DNA of 64,000 nucleotides from Steinernema hermaphroditum (GCA_030435675.1 CM059622.1:4092001-4156000); one strand, 5' to 3'; counted from the first letter of the stretch, positions 1-13,032 are shown. Program-made: numbers and translations. Notes: generated by a model not told the origin, from the sequence alone.

Positions 1-684
1 ATTCTTATGAGTGGACGTGCAGCCTCTTTATACGCACACACAAAAAGTGACACAAAAACACAAGTAAATGACATTAAAGCATTTTGTAGACTGTCTGTGC
101 GCACATCGTAGAATATTCCAGAAAGCCTATTGCGTCTGCGACATCCACATTGGGACCAGAATTGCTCAAATTTTTTAGTTTTGACTTCGAAATCTCTACT
201 CAAAACTTGCTCTTACACGGCACGATCAGTTCGTTCGGAAAATTCGATCGGAACGGTTCGCTGAAAACCACTCCATCCTGAAGGCTTTCCTCATCCACCG
301 AAAAGATTTTCACGGTTCAACTCCGGCGACAAACATTGAAGAAAAAAACAAACAGTATTCCTCCCTCCTTGTTCCTCTCCATGCGCCGTTCCAGCGCATA
401 CTGAAAGGACTAGCCATCGGAGTCACGGCCAGCACCGCTTGTGGAGTCACATATGAAGCCTACCGTACCGTTCGCGGCGCCGCCCGCTCCTGCTCGAAAT
501 GTACCGCTCCGGTGGGCGGCGACGGCGTCTTCCGAGGAGAACGCGGGACTCGAACGCTCACCTTTCAGTGGTCGGTACATCCGTGTGGATGGAAAAAAAG
601 ACCGAGTGGATGGCCAGAGAGCGTCAGCTGAGACAAATGCTGTCGTAAGTGGCGCTACCGTAACCCAGTGATTCTTCTAGCCAG

Positions 685-877
685 TGATTCTTCAGAATGC
701 CAGAAGTCGCTGGACGCCACTTCCGTGATAGTCGATTGGACGTGGCATCGAAAGTGCCTTCGTTGCAACCGCTGCGATCAGCCCCTCAAGGGCCACCGCT
801 ACCGTATGCTCAACAACCAAATCTTGCGCTACCAGGTGGAGACGAAGCAGCCGCACAACAGGCGAATACCACGTTGA
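685..877 (+). CDS. Possible LIM-domain exon, degenerate
   Basis: This exon contains the second half of a LIM zinc finger: WHRKCLRCNRCDQPL gives the H-x2-C and C-x2-C ligands expected around the knuckle, followed by a GHRYRML stretch typical of LIM tails. The first ligand pair is incomplete: only one Cys (ECQKSL) is present where C-x2-C is expected, and the last ligand position reads Tyr (ILRYQ). A 40-nt intron ending at 684 would join it in phase to an upstream open stretch containing WMARERQLRQML. A separate open stretch at about 896-1064 ends in a stop but does not connect in phase. I infer a LIM-domain gene fragment, a pseudogene or a divergent single finger; the start is not resolved. Confidence 0.35.
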
Positions 878-1203
878 CGTCGGAGCCGGGATAATAAGTA
901 TTCGTGACGCTATCCGAAAAATTGGAAACAAGGTAACAAGAAGCCCGAAAGAAGATCTGAAGAAGGTCGTTGACGGCATAGACGGCGAAGCTGAAATCCC
1001 CGTTGTGGTGCGAAGCAAAACGAAGCAGAATGTAACTATTTCCCGTTCAAACGCCGGGCCCTAATGCTCATTTGCAACCCACCTTACTTTATGTGTTTAA
1101 TTGATTGCATGGACGACCACGACAATCTGAGACAACTGCGATCACCGACCGGCACATCCTCAAACACCAATTCACCCAAGTACGACAAGAACAAGCTCGA
1201 AAC

Positions 1204-1209
1204 TTTATT
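1204..1209 (-). terminator. Poly(A) signal of rab-11
   Basis: AATAAA on the minus strand, about 45 nt past the rab-11 stop codon; a canonical 3'-end signal at normal spacing. Confidence 0.6.
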
Positions 1210-1254
1210 AAAGTAAATAATTACATCAAAGGTGATACGATTACACACAATAAA

Positions 1255-2062
<808 letters not shown>

Positions 2063-3280
2063 TGCTCACACTCTTCTGAAAAAGCGGCAATTTGAGAAGG
2101 CGAACAAAAAAGCGTAACGCACGGGAATCGACTGAACGCATGACAGACAGCACCGTCATCATCGACACCACCGCCAAACACACCCTTCCCTGGCGCTCCC
2201 TAGGCGTTGCACACCGCGATGGCCGCGGCGAAATGAACTTTCCGTCAAGACCATGCGTCATGTTACTAACAAATTGCTCCCAGCAGACAGCCACTACTGT
2301 CTACAACGCGCCATTTAGACAGTCTTGCAGCAGCACTGTGTTCAGTAGACATTGCACAGCAACCACCACTGTCTAAAGTGTTCACATACACTGTCATGCG
2401 ACCGCACGAGACAGCTCACTGTCTACCAGACCAACGCTGCAAATTCATCGATTCACTCGACGCACAACGATGACTCAAACGAGGTCGATTCACTGACGCG
2501 ACGCCATTTCGACCAATCCTGCGCTCACTTGCATGCAAAATGAAACTTAAGCAAGTGCGCAGACTGCAAAATTTTCAATTTTTAGACAGACAGTCCCACG
2601 GCGTAAGGCGTCAAAAGAAGAGAACGTAGCGCAGAGAGGCTAAAACGACACGCGTTGATGACACGATTTGTGAAAACAGAACAGTGTGGTGACGACGAGG
2701 CGAATGTGGGGAATGGTCGATGCAGCCAGCAGCGTCGGTATGAAGAGCGAACGGACGGACCAGCGCAAAAATTGGTTCGTCGCGATGGCGAAATCGCGAG
2801 CCCCGCGACGACGGAGAATTTGTCCGTCCGCCGCGTGTCAATGCTGCTGCACCGAACCATCGTCGTCATCTCCCTCTCTCTCGTCCGCTCGCCCAGCGCT
2901 GGCGATCGCCTCTCCCTCGCGCTCTCGCTCGCCGCAGTCACGGTGTCAGCCTTCAAACGCCGCCCGCCACGCAAAGCGAGTTGGAATCGCCGACCGACAT
3001 CGCTGGGTCCCACACCGAGAATAATTCAAATTTGTGTCTACCGTACTTGTCGCTTTTGCTAACGCCGTCGCTTCAAGGGACGTCGGCCTAAACCGTGCGA
3101 TTTGAAAGGACTATCTGATTTGGCGCTGGAATTTTCGGTTTTTTAGATTTTGTGACTCCAGAAGCTTGTTGTTATCCGTTCGAGTCTTTGGTGATTTCGG
3201 CCCTTGTGCTGTCTTGCTGCGCTTTCCGTGCTTAAATTTTAATTTTGATACTTGCAAAACGAATCCTAAGATGTTCTTGG
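2063..3280. promoter_or_regulatory. Divergent promoter region, rab-11 / rpl-7
   Basis: About 1.2 kb between the divergent starts of rab-11 (-) and rpl-7 (+), with no supportable gene. It contains five copies of CTGTCTA or its complement (2297, 2316, 2369, 2419, 2583). The stretch 2650-3000 is GC-rich and open in several frames on both strands, which looks compositional rather than coding. The shared promoter role is inferred from position. Confidence 0.4.
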
Positions 3281-3288
3281 CTTTTCAG
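3281..3288 (+). promoter_or_regulatory. Spliced-leader (trans-splice) acceptor of rpl-7
   Basis: CTTTTCAG sits eight nt before the rpl-7 ATG. No upstream exon or donor is needed, so this is best read as the SL acceptor, as on most nematode ribosomal protein mRNAs. An ordinary 5'-UTR intron is the alternative. Confidence 0.55.
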
Positions 3289-3296
3289 GGTTAAAA

Positions 3297-4124
3297 ATGG
3301 TTGAAGGAAAGAAGCTTCCACAAGTTCCCGAGACCCTTCTCAAGCAGAGAAAGCGACGCGCCGCCATCAAGGCCCTCCGCCTGAAGAACAAGGCTTCCTT
3401 TGCCAAGGTCGGACAAGTGCTCGCGAATGCGCTAACTGATCCGGCTCATTTCAGAAGCAAGAAGCCAAGAAGGAGGTTGTCTTCAAGCGCGCCGAGCAGT
3501 ACGTGCGTGAATACCGCGAGGCGGAGAAGACCGCCGTCAGACTCCAGCGTGAGGCTCGCACCGCCGGAAACTTCTACGTTCCCGATGAGCCCAAGCTCGC
3601 CTTTGTTGTCCGCATCCGCGGTATCAACCAGATGCATCCCCGTCCCCGCAAGGTCCTCCAGCTTCTTCGCCTCCGTCAGATCAACAACGGAGTCTTCGTC
3701 AAGCTGAACAAGGCTACCCTCCCCATGTTGCGCATCATCGACCCGTACGTCGCCTGGGGATACCCTAGCCTGAAGACTGTCAAGAACCTCATCTACAAGC
3801 GCGGTTACGCCAAGGTCAACAAGCAGCGAGTCCCCATCACCAACAACACCATTGTTGAAGAGAACCTCGGTACACACTCATCGTTGTTAGTCGTCTACTG
3901 ATTGTGTCTGTTTAGGAAAGAGCGATGTCATCTGTACTGAAGATATTGTCCACGAGATCTTCACCGTCGGAAAGAACTTCAAGCAGGTCACGAACTTCCT
4001 GTGGCCCTTCAAGCTCAACAACCCCGCCGGAGGATGGGTGAAGAAGACCAACCACTTCGTGGAAGGAGGAGACTTCGGAAACCGCGAGGACCTGATCAAC
4101 AAGCTTTTGGAGCGCATGATCTAA
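3297..4124 (+). CDS. rpl-7: 60S ribosomal protein L7
   Basis: Component of the large cytosolic ribosomal subunit (uL30 family). Three exons (3297-3407, 3455-3869, 3916-4124) encode 244 residues, a normal worm RPL-7 length. It has the basic N-terminal extension (LLKQRKRR), then the uL30 core with [17 protein letters not shown] and [15 protein letters not shown], and the conserved C-terminal part [20 protein letters not shown]. Introns are 47 and 46 nt. Codon use is strongly biased to C-ending codons, as expected for a highly expressed gene. The ATG follows the SL-like acceptor by eight nt. Confidence 0.96.
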
Positions 4125-4161
4125 GAAGTTTGTTATGTTTTATGATTTCTTCTTTGTTGTC

Positions 4162-4167
4162 AATAAA
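4162..4167 (+). terminator. Poly(A) signal of rpl-7
   Basis: AATAAA 37 nt after the rpl-7 stop codon. Confidence 0.7.
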
Positions 4168-5219
4168 ACTTGTTGTTACTTGTTATAAAGGAGATAAGAG
4201 ATTTGTATTTAGAGGTTGTTTTTGTGAAGCAATGTGTTCGGGTTGGTGGTAGTTCGTGATATTCTTGATTGAATGTGTGTTGGGTTATGGTTCGTCTTGT
4301 TTACGTAGAGAATTAGTCGTTCTGGTCTTTAGTTACAAAGGCTTAATGGACGATTAACAGTAGGTTCATGGGTCTCCCTATGACTCTCTCAAACCGTGGA
4401 AACAACCAAGGCGGCGAGAAAGTTGCTCTGATCGCGATGAACTAAGGCATGTAAATGATAACACGAATCCGTGCCTCCAATCTAGGTGTGGCATTCAGAG
4501 AGAATAGAGGATGCCGCGCTGGGTTGAAGTCGAGTCGATCGATGTGAAGAACTTGGCTCTAAGAATCTCACAAAAGACGACTTGTGGCTGCCCAGACGAA
4601 GATACCGATGCAGATGACGGTAAAGCAGCCGCCCTGCTATATACGGCAACGGCTCTATCAGTTATTGAATGGTCCACAGCGTGGACTAAACAATCCTCAA
4701 CCGTACTGCTGGCAATCGCACCTTGCGATTATGAAAAACCGCAGCTAACAAAACAACCTTTATTCACAGCCAAACTCTCGCTTGTGCGCTCTCGCTCCAA
4801 AAGCAACACCTAGACATATAGAAAGGCAAATGAGGCAAGACGCAAGTTTTTACAGAGACGATTTACAGAGACGCAGTCATAGACCAAACGGTCGTGTTGG
4901 GAACCTGCTCCGGGATATCCGTGGGTATGGGAAGTGGTGCACTGTAGAACGACAGTGATCTGCCACTTCACATGTGCAGAGGCTGGTGATTACGCGCAAG
5001 GCACCATGCTCAGTCATCCTTTACTTTTTGTCTTCGTTTAATCGATAAAAGATTGTTCAAGACCGCTTTAAGCTGGAAGGAAAACACAATAAATTAGACC
5101 CGTTTAATATTAATATTCCTTCTTGTACAAACATAACTGTGAACGAAACAATCAAATAACACACCACACAACACCTAAGAACAGCACTTCCCATCCATAT
5201 TTCTTTCGCCGACGCCTCA
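4168..5219. other. Intergenic, no supported gene
   Basis: Between the convergent 3' ends of rpl-7 (+) and the katanin gene (-). A 100-codon open frame at 4511-4813 has no recognisable domain, no clear splice partners and no signal peptide, and I do not call it. Small RNA genes cannot be excluded. Confidence 0.4.
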
Positions 5220-6114
5220 TTACAGCGTTTCTATCTTGTTGTCGAAGATTTCCATCAGAGCGTTGAACTTGAGGCGGCGATCGGGACACATTCGGCGTTC
5301 CAGGAACGGCTGATTTATGCGAATTTCTCGTAGCGCTTCTATACACTTTATACAGCGCACTTGGCGCTCCTCGGCAGCAACGTTCACTCCAATATCGCTT
5401 GGATTCGTTACGGCAGTTTGTCGTAGGAGATCACCAAAGGACGAGACGATGGTCTGCAGCGCTTCGAGTCCGGCGTCCACATACACTTCGTTGCGCTCGG
5501 AGAGCACTTTCCGGAGATGCGACGCTATCCTGGAGCACAGCGAAATCGTCCACAGCTTAGGATTAGCGTTTATTTTCCGAATAACTTCAGAAAGCAAAGC
5601 CGTATCACCCGTTTCGATCGCCTCCGCAAGAGCCTCATTGATTCCTCGAGTTTGTAGTGTTCGCACCACTGCATTGACCTGCTTCAAACTTCGATCCAGG
5701 TTTGAAATGACCTGCTCGTGTCCGCGGCATGCCATCATGATTATGGATGCGGCTGTGGCCGTCGCAGGACCAGATGGTGATCGACTTGCTCTGCGCTGTG
5801 TCGGTGGGTGCGCCGAAGTACGACGCACGTTTGTTTTGGAGTGGCTTCTCGGCAGGGCTGTTGAGGATTTGCTGGTCTAAACGATACGCTCAGCTACGAG
5901 TATATCTAAAGGTGCTTACAGCACGGCTGCGCGATGTCAAAAGAGGATTTGGTGCGCCTGGTAAAGGTGGTCGCTCGCCAGCAAGCGACGTCGAAGCTCT
6001 TGTCTTCACATCCGTTTTTCGACTAACCCGTGTATCTAAAGGAGTCTATCAAAACATGAAAGTTGATAAGAACATACCAGCGCCATGAGTAGACACCCGA
6101 CCTCGATTTGTCAT
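5220..6114 (-). CDS. Katanin regulatory subunit, con80 domain (MEI-2-like)
   Basis: Regulatory subunit of the microtubule-severing ATPase katanin; the con80 domain binds the p60 N-terminus. Three exons (6114-6078, 6035-5920, 5876-5220) encode about 269 residues. Residues 1-95 are a low-complexity Ser/Pro/Arg linker. The rest is con80, with WTISLCSRIASHLRKVL, a YVDAG turn, a DIGVNVAAEER box and RCIKCIEALREI, all matching KATNB1 con80. There are no WD40 repeats, so the architecture is like worm MEI-2 rather than full p80. The first exon may extend upstream: an open Pro/Ser-rich stretch continues to about 6270, but no ATG is in phase. Introns are 42 and 43 nt. Confidence 0.82.
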
Positions 6115-8153
6115 GGGTGGGCGACCCGGCTGCGAAGGAGCCGAAACGGCAGTTGCACTTCGAGGACGAGAAAGGGGTCGTCCAATTGGAGGCTTGGGAT
6201 TCGTGTCTGTTCGTGCAACCCTGTGCACGGGCGACGAAGGCTGCGAACTGGGAACCAGGACGACGGACGTTCTGAAATCGAACGAATTTTAGGTATGAAC
6301 AGAATACAGAGCCGCGAAATAGATCAGTAATAATATAATGGAACAATAGATGGAACAACACGAAACTCGTAAATTTTAAAGCGGTGCGCAATGCGATCAA
6401 TCCGCCGAGTGGATGAACTCGTAAAAAGTCACCAAAAAAGTTAATCAATGAACATTCGCTACAGCTGAGCGGCTCCAATTCCTATTTCTGACCACCAAAT
6501 AAACGCCACCGACACGGACGCGGAAGTAAGCGGAAAGCTAAAGGAGATAAAACCACATGAATAGGACTTGTACAACTAGGGTACTTTTCAAACATCTCGA
6601 GGGCCAGCAGCCTCGACCAAAACATCGATAGATGGTGCCATGAGGGGAACAAAGGAGAAAAATGCAGTGTGCATAAGGAACCACAAAAACAAAACGCGGT
6701 AAATCAATGGAAGCGCAGGTATTTATTGACTTGCGGTCATAGTTGGGCATAGACTTTTAAGCGCCTTAATTCGGCACATCGGAAAACGTGACCACATAAA
6801 AAAACTGCACCCAAGAGAGAGTGTGGTTATAACAGGTTAACAGGGAAACGGAACAAATACGTAAGTTTGTGAAGATTCGAACCAACCAGAAGTGAGTTCA
6901 AAGTGACCAAATATGAGAAGGATCAGTTGTTTTTTCTTATTATGCACTTCTCACTCTTTCCGAAATAGTTCGATCATAATTTGATCGTACAATAATTTGC
7001 AACACAACTACCCATATAGGAATAATCCGACTTCAACCGCTTCCGTCTAGACACGATACACGTCACGGAAAGAGAGCAAACTGCAGATTTTGCAAAAAAA
7101 AACGTGCAAACAGGAAGATCGATATATTCCCGCGGTTTACCAAGTTCCAAGCGCTTCGAAACTGCTCCGAGCGTCTCCCAACAGGGGAAACACGATTACG
7201 AGCACGAGATTAGCGATAAACAAGAGGAATCTGTCCCAATTCCCAGCGGCTGGCACGTGAACTCGGCGATCCATATCGGTTGGCGGCGACATCCCCCGAT
7301 CGGCACTCGCCCGCGAAAGTCGCTCGCTACGGGACCATCGACTGTCTAGACACGACGAGGAGCACGGAGCACAGAGAACGAGGCTCAAACTCGTTTTCCT
7401 TTCAAAATATCCTCACCGGAGTCGTGTGTAAACAAAGCGGGAGGCGACGATTGACAGCCAAAGGCCGGGCTTTCGTTCTGAGGGTTCCAAATCAGATGGT
7501 GGAACGATAAAGCAAATAAAAGGTCCTATTGCACTTTAGGGTTTCTAGTGATACCAAGAGGATTAGATTGTTAGATCAGTGACAAGACGGCAAACGTGCC
7601 GGATTTGCGTTGTTAGCGTTTTATGCATTTGTTGGCGCGTTTGTGAGCTTTCATGCATTAGTAATGAGCGCAATGTCCTTTAGGAAATTTTGGACACAAA
7701 TATGCACTTTTCGCTCAACATCAAATAATTGAAGTCAAGTCAAACTCGGGAATGGGTTGTATTACGGTAGTTTGCGGTTTCCTATCTGGTATAGTCGAAT
7801 TCAAAAAACTTGTGCCCTTTTCGGCGTTTGGTCCTGGCACGCCATTTTTGCACATTCGCGGCGTGTGGTCGCGTCGTTCATAAGGCCTATACATGGACGT
7901 ATGTAGCTTATACAAACGGTGTGACTGGTGATAATCATCCCACATTCATCTCCCAAGCTGTTTCACGGCACCAAGTGGTCACAGCATCAAGAGAAAATTG
8001 TGACGAACAAGTCTATTGGTCTGCTGTTTCAACCAAACTGGTGCTGGTTATCTCCCAGACACTTATTCCCCGAGAGCAAAAGCTGAGAAACGGTTGGAAG
8101 CAGAGACATATCTCCAAACGATATGTATTTACACCTATTTACAGGAAACATTT
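6115..8153. other. Intergenic, no supported gene
   Basis: Two kilobases between the trehalase 3' end and the katanin 5' end, both on the minus strand. Open frames of 70-83 codons at 7104-7510 overlap one another on both strands and have no recognisable content. A 74-codon minus-strand frame at 7721-7945 is also unsupported. The part just above 6114 probably holds the katanin promoter or 5' exon. Confidence 0.35.
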
Positions 8154-10325
8154 CTACAAAAGCCATGTGGTGAGGGCTACCAGTATGAGAGAGGAGAGGG
8201 CAGCAAGTGGCCTGGGCGCAGACGAGTGCATTTTGTCTCCGTACTTGTCGAGCAGGTCCAGGATGACTCCGTTCGTCCAGCCAAAGCCCGTTTGAACCTC
8301 GTATTCGCCTCCGGAACCTGCGCTGCACTCCTCCGTCTTCGCCGAAACGTTGTACTTCTCGAACATCGCGTGCGTCTGGATGAAAGATCGATAGGAGAGG
8401 GTCAGCCAGGATGTGGCCATGTTCTCCGCCACCTAAACCCTCATTTTGTTACTGTAAGTGGATACCGTAGCTTCATACCTTCATGAGGAAAGGATCGCCG
8501 GTGGTGCGAAAGCCCTCGATGACCATGTGGACCATCGGCGGCCACGCGTTCTCCTTGTCCCACTGCTGCTCGCTGCCCATCGCCAACGACGTCGGAAGGC
8601 CCTTCGTGAAGCTGAGCACTCCCTCGCGCTCCAAGTAGGCGTACACCTTGCGCGGTGTCACGTCGTCCTCGTCGTCGTAGCACTTCGCGTAGAGCGGCGC
8701 CGCGTTGGACACGTAGTAGGTGTTCGAGTGCGTGCCGAACTCGATGTCGTAGTCGTACCAGATGCCGTCGGTTTCATTCCAGTGCAGCTCCTTCATCTCG
8801 AGCTTGGCGCGCTCGTAGCGCCGCTGGTAGGCGTGCACCTTGTCCGGACGGCCGGCGATCTCGTAGAACGAGCCGAGGATGCGCGCGTTGACGCACACGA
8901 ACGCGTTCAGGTCGACGGGAACGATCGACGTCGTCCGGATCGATTTCATGTCGTGCATCGCCGGTCCGCTTTGGGCGAACCAGCGGGTGCTGAAATCCCA
9001 GCCCGTTTCCGCCGCCGACGCTACGTTTGACCACATCAGGTGCCGTTCATCTAAACAAATCGGGTGTTTAGTGGACGCGGGGCATTTGCATTTGCGGAGG
9101 GGAGACCTTAGGGATGTGCACTTTAGAAATTTACGAATGATCAGCTCGGAAAAGATCGAGCTTGGACTAGATCGCATCTTAAGTTATTCAGATTCCACTG
9201 GAAAGCAGTCAAACACCCTTTTTACCGCGTTTTGATTAGATGGCTTCTTGTCCACTTACCGTCCGTTTCCAGGTCCTTCACGAGCTCCATATCCTCTCGA
9301 TAGGACTCCGGACGAGGCGTCTTCATGTTGACTCGGTACTGGAAGTAGGAAAACAGCTCTTTCTTCGTCTCCGGGTCGTGATATATCTGAGATCGATGCG
9401 TCTCCCAGAATTCGTACTCTTTCTCCAGGAGAGGAAGTACTTCCTACACAAGACACCGTATATGCATCAAAAAGGCGACTCGGTCACCTGGACAAATTCC
9501 AGATCGCCCGTTGCTAGGTAATACTCGTAAACCATTGGCGTCAGGAGAGGAGGCTGAGATCGGAGCAGGTAGTACACGCGGCCTCCGTTCGGCACGAAGC
9601 CGTGGTGGTCGACCATGTACGCCAGATTCCGGATCATCCCTTTGGCAGTGTCGAACATTTCGGAGAAGAGAAGGCCTTTGAGGATCCAGTAGGAGTCCCT
9701 GGGAATGAGAGTACAGTACTCGACTGATCGACGGCTCCATTTACCAATAGTAGAACTCCCTGAACCGGCCACCCGGGATGACGAAGGGGTGAGGCACGTA
9801 GAGAAGCGAGAAGAGCTCCTGATGATCGCGCACGTCTTCTTTGACTCGTCTGCAGAGATCTCGCCAGATGCGGTGGAGATGGAGCGCCCATCGTCTCAGG
9901 TGGTAGTCTTCGATTTTGAGGAAGCTCGCCGGGAAAGGCACCCAATCTTCCGGGTAGGATTCGATGAGTTCCGAGCCGGGAGGGTCGAAGTGGGCGTCGA
10001 TGAACTTCTGGAGGACATCGCGCTTCTGGACGCTGTCTCCAAGTTCGTAGAAGTTCTTCAGTGTCGTCACAGGGTCGACTTTGAGGGACATGTCGACGAA
10101 GTACTTCGAGTCGGGGTAGAGGTGCGCATCTTGAACTGCTGTCAGGATCGGGCCATCGACGTAGATCTGGCTGGAAATGGGAGCGGTCAGGCGGGGTACG
10201 GTAGTGATGCCCCCGCGTTGAGCGACGAAATGTCGCTTTTGACCAATTCCCCGGTGGTATGAGCCGCTTTTGGGAAAAATGCGATTCAGCGGACCGATAA
10301 GAGCGCCACTTCCAGTCACTCCCAA
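8154..10325 (-). CDS. Trehalase (GH37), probable GPI-anchored ectoenzyme
   Basis: Hydrolyses trehalose to two glucose molecules. Five exons are clear (about 10170-9745, 9698-9488, 9443-9260, 9050-8479, 8432-8154). Signature 1 spans an intron and reads PGGRFREFYYW+DSYW; signature 2 is QWDKENAWPPM, with the usual Pro replaced by Glu. The acid Asp lies in AAETGWDFS and the base Glu in GGEYEVQTGFGWTNG. The last residues are small residues, Pro, then a hydrophobic run (LAALSSLILVALTTWLL) ending the protein, which looks like a GPI-attachment signal. The N-terminus is unresolved: an in-frame ATG exists at 10325 but gives no signal peptide, while an acceptor at 10171 suggests an unseen first exon upstream. 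Confidence 0.9.
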
Positions 10326-11308
10326 TGAATCAACAACTCCACATTATGATGTTCCGTTTCTGATCGCTTCATTTCACGCGAATGCCCCCATCGACTTCCC
10401 TGTAAACATCTCTCTCACCTCTCTTTGTGATCAAAGATCAAACGGGCTCGAGCCGATCGATGTCGGCGGCGGTGAAAAGCGATCAACTTGAAGCTCAAGA
10501 AACGTGCGAACGTTTCAGCATCAAAGATCGCGAGAAATGTTGGACCCAAATGGGGAGAGAGTGCACTTTGGGGAGTGGAAAGGGCAACATAGGGTAGTTT
10601 GAAAGATGAACAGGAATAACTTCTCTTCATAACCACTCCGCATCGTCTTGGAACAAGTACAAATCGAGGACTAGCTACAAGAAGTGAGTAGCAAAACAAC
10701 TTAAAAGGCAAACATTTACATTAACTTCGCCTTTTTCCTTTCTGAGTCTTTTCAAGATCTTTTTCGGGGGGACTTGACTTTTTTTTATCACCCTCTATGG
10801 TTCATTTTTATGATGAAGCTGACAAAACGGGAGCTTTTTTTTTTACGAAATTCGGCCATTTGAAAACGGACAAGGCACAGGAAACACCTCCCAAAACGAT
10901 GCGTGTGGTCAACGAAATATGAAGCTATCGATCGATCACCCAACGCTCAGGACGACGCATCAACACACCGAAACCGGTCGAATTGACTCACCTCAAAAGC
11001 GAAATGACATAATACAGCATTTGCCTAATCGGCGGCGCCTTATGGCGGTATCAAACCAAGGAAACAGCGGGAAACGGTGAAGGACGGGTCTGGCTTAGCA
11101 GACGAATGGAGAAGGAGGGGACGAAGAAGAACAAGCCGTCGACCGGCGGTTGGGGCACAACGGGCGCAAAGCACAAAGAACGCACACTTCCCGGGCGAGG
11201 ACGAGTGATCGCGTCGAAAATGATCGAATTAGGAAGACCCATGGACAAGCACATGCCTGAAACGTGTAAATTGGAAGATAAGACAGGAGCAATGCGCTCG
11301 GAAACGCT
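10326..11308. other. Intergenic / trehalase 5' region
   Basis: Upstream of trehalase and downstream of the palmitoyltransferase. A minus-strand open frame at 10415-10711 begins with a hydrophobic stretch (FKLFCYSLLVASP) and could contain a trehalase signal-peptide exon, but I found no in-phase splice that proves it. The 91-94-codon frames at 11095-11381 overlap on both strands and are not supported. Confidence 0.3.
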
Positions 11309-12709
11309 CTATTCGACCAAAACACAAATTCTTCGTGGAATCCATCCCCGCACGGTTTCGTCGTCCTTACGGTGTCCATAGAGATGGTGATCGGTGAAGC
11401 GAGTGATCATCCAGAGTTCTGCTTTCTTCACTTTCACGACGCTTTCGCTGAGCCATAGACGGTCGAACAACTCGGCCAGATGGAATTTGAACCTTAAGGG
11501 TTCGGCAATTTGAACCACTTTCGTGCTTCTTCTTTTAATTAGCTTCTGACGCATCTGTTCCACCTGAAGAGGGCAGATATTACGAGAGTCTAGAGCAGAG
11601 TACGTACAGAAAGGGCGAACTGGCCGCATCCGTCGATGACGGGGAAGAAGAATCCATTTCCCGGTGATTCGAAGAAAACTTCAGAAACGTTCTTGAAGTA
11701 GCCGCGGTCATAAGGCCAAACAAATTTCGGGTCAGACTCGCGGCGATAAGTGAGAGCCTTCTCTTCTAAATGGTCAAATAACAATCACTACGATTTGGTA
11801 TAAACTGCAAAGTGTTTATAGGGCTCAAACCTTCCCTCACATGCCCTGGAAGAACAACAGATAACAACACTTACCTATGTAACTCTCTACATTAGTTCTA
11901 TTCGTGAGCAGCTCCATGATCTGCCGGTAAAGAAGATAGCCGACCAACACGACGACGCTAGAAGCGAATCCAAGACAGAACATAGTGAAAGTCAGCTGGC
12001 GTTGACTCATTCGCTCTTCCGGTTTCTAAAAAAGACAACTTTCAAATTACTGCCGCATTTAGCACTCTGTACACCTCAGCCATTCCATAGAGCACTCCTT
12101 CGTAGAGCACATAGGACGAATGTACGCTGCCGAGAACAGCGGCGACGAGGAACTTCGTGAAAGGAATGACATTCTGATGTCCGACGCAGGTGTTAATCCA
12201 GGCTGAAAGCAGAGAAACGTACAGAAAAGGGGAAAATAGAACCAACGGCAGTGATGGTCCATCTTGAGTACGCAGCGCCCACACTTGCGACAGTGGTGCG
12301 ATCGGGGCGGCTTGAATCCGTCGCACACTCCGCAGAACTGGAGGCATTCTCTCAGCTCCTTCTTCTTCTCGCGCATCCATCCTCGCCGAACGAATCCTGG
12401 ACCGGTGGAGGCGGCCTCGAAGTTCCAGCGAACGGCGCAGATGATAACGAATAGGTGACAGAGGAGCCAGACGGAGGAGAGTCCGTTCAGGACCGGCCAG
12501 AGGGTGAGGTGAATTACGGTACTCTGATAGAACAGCTGAAATAGTGATTAGAGTGGAAGCGGTTAGATGAATCTAACCAGGGCGATTGCGATGAGCGACC
12601 GAGAACCGGAGACGCTACCGTAACACTCTGCAAACGTTCGTTTGCGCTTCAACTCGCGGAGATCGTCCGAAGAAACCCACGGATGGGAGATCCAAGGTTC
12701 AGGAGTCAT
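11309..12709 (-). CDS. DHHC palmitoyltransferase, ZDHHC6-like
   Basis: Membrane S-acyltransferase of the ER/Golgi type. Six exons (12709-12578, 12535-12247, 12202-12075, 12025-11875, 11765-11608, 11563-11309) close in phase to 370 residues. The Cys-rich domain [19 protein letters not shown] is followed by DHHC; an intron cuts the codon after DHHC and the next exon restores PW and NTCVG. Hydrophobic segments lie before ([17 protein letters not shown]) and after ([34 protein letters not shown]) the domain. The C-terminal part ([31 protein letters not shown]) matches the SH3-like tail found in ZDHHC6, and the length fits that family (about 400). Introns are 42-110 nt. Confidence 0.9.
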
Positions 12710-13026
12710 AAAGACGACCTACTCAGAGGAAATCAAAGCACCAAATGCCTGAGGGAGATCAGACATGACGTGTCTGCTTGCAAAATCAGACATCCGGGGA
12801 GATTCTTATTGGCCTACTCTTCCAAATACAGGGTGTAATATTTCGATGGAATCCGAAGCCCAAACCGCTTTTGTTGCTTGTATATGCTTTCTCCGAGAAA
12901 CGTTGCACAGCAGCATGGCGGTCTTCGGGCGTTTCAGGACTTCCCGGAGCGCCGTTGAAGATTTCTTTAGCCTATCGCTATTTTTTTCGGTCTGCGGGCC
13001 CAATTCGCATATCTTAGACACGAGTG

Positions 13027-13032
13027 TTTATT
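13027..13032 (-). terminator. Poly(A) signal, granulin-like gene A1
   Basis: AATAAA on the minus strand about 67 nt past the stop of the gene at 13099-13370. The same signal is found at the same place in the inverted copy (30068-30073). Confidence 0.5.

Noticed and set aside
896..1064. Open stretch after the LIM-like exon (IISIRDAIRKIGNKV...)
   Set aside because: Looks exon-like but no splice joins it in phase to the LIM exon; left unannotated.
5317..5880. 187-codon plus-strand frame
   Set aside because: Antisense to the katanin con80 exon.
9705..10262. 185-codon plus-strand frame
   Set aside because: Antisense to the trehalase exon carrying signature 1.
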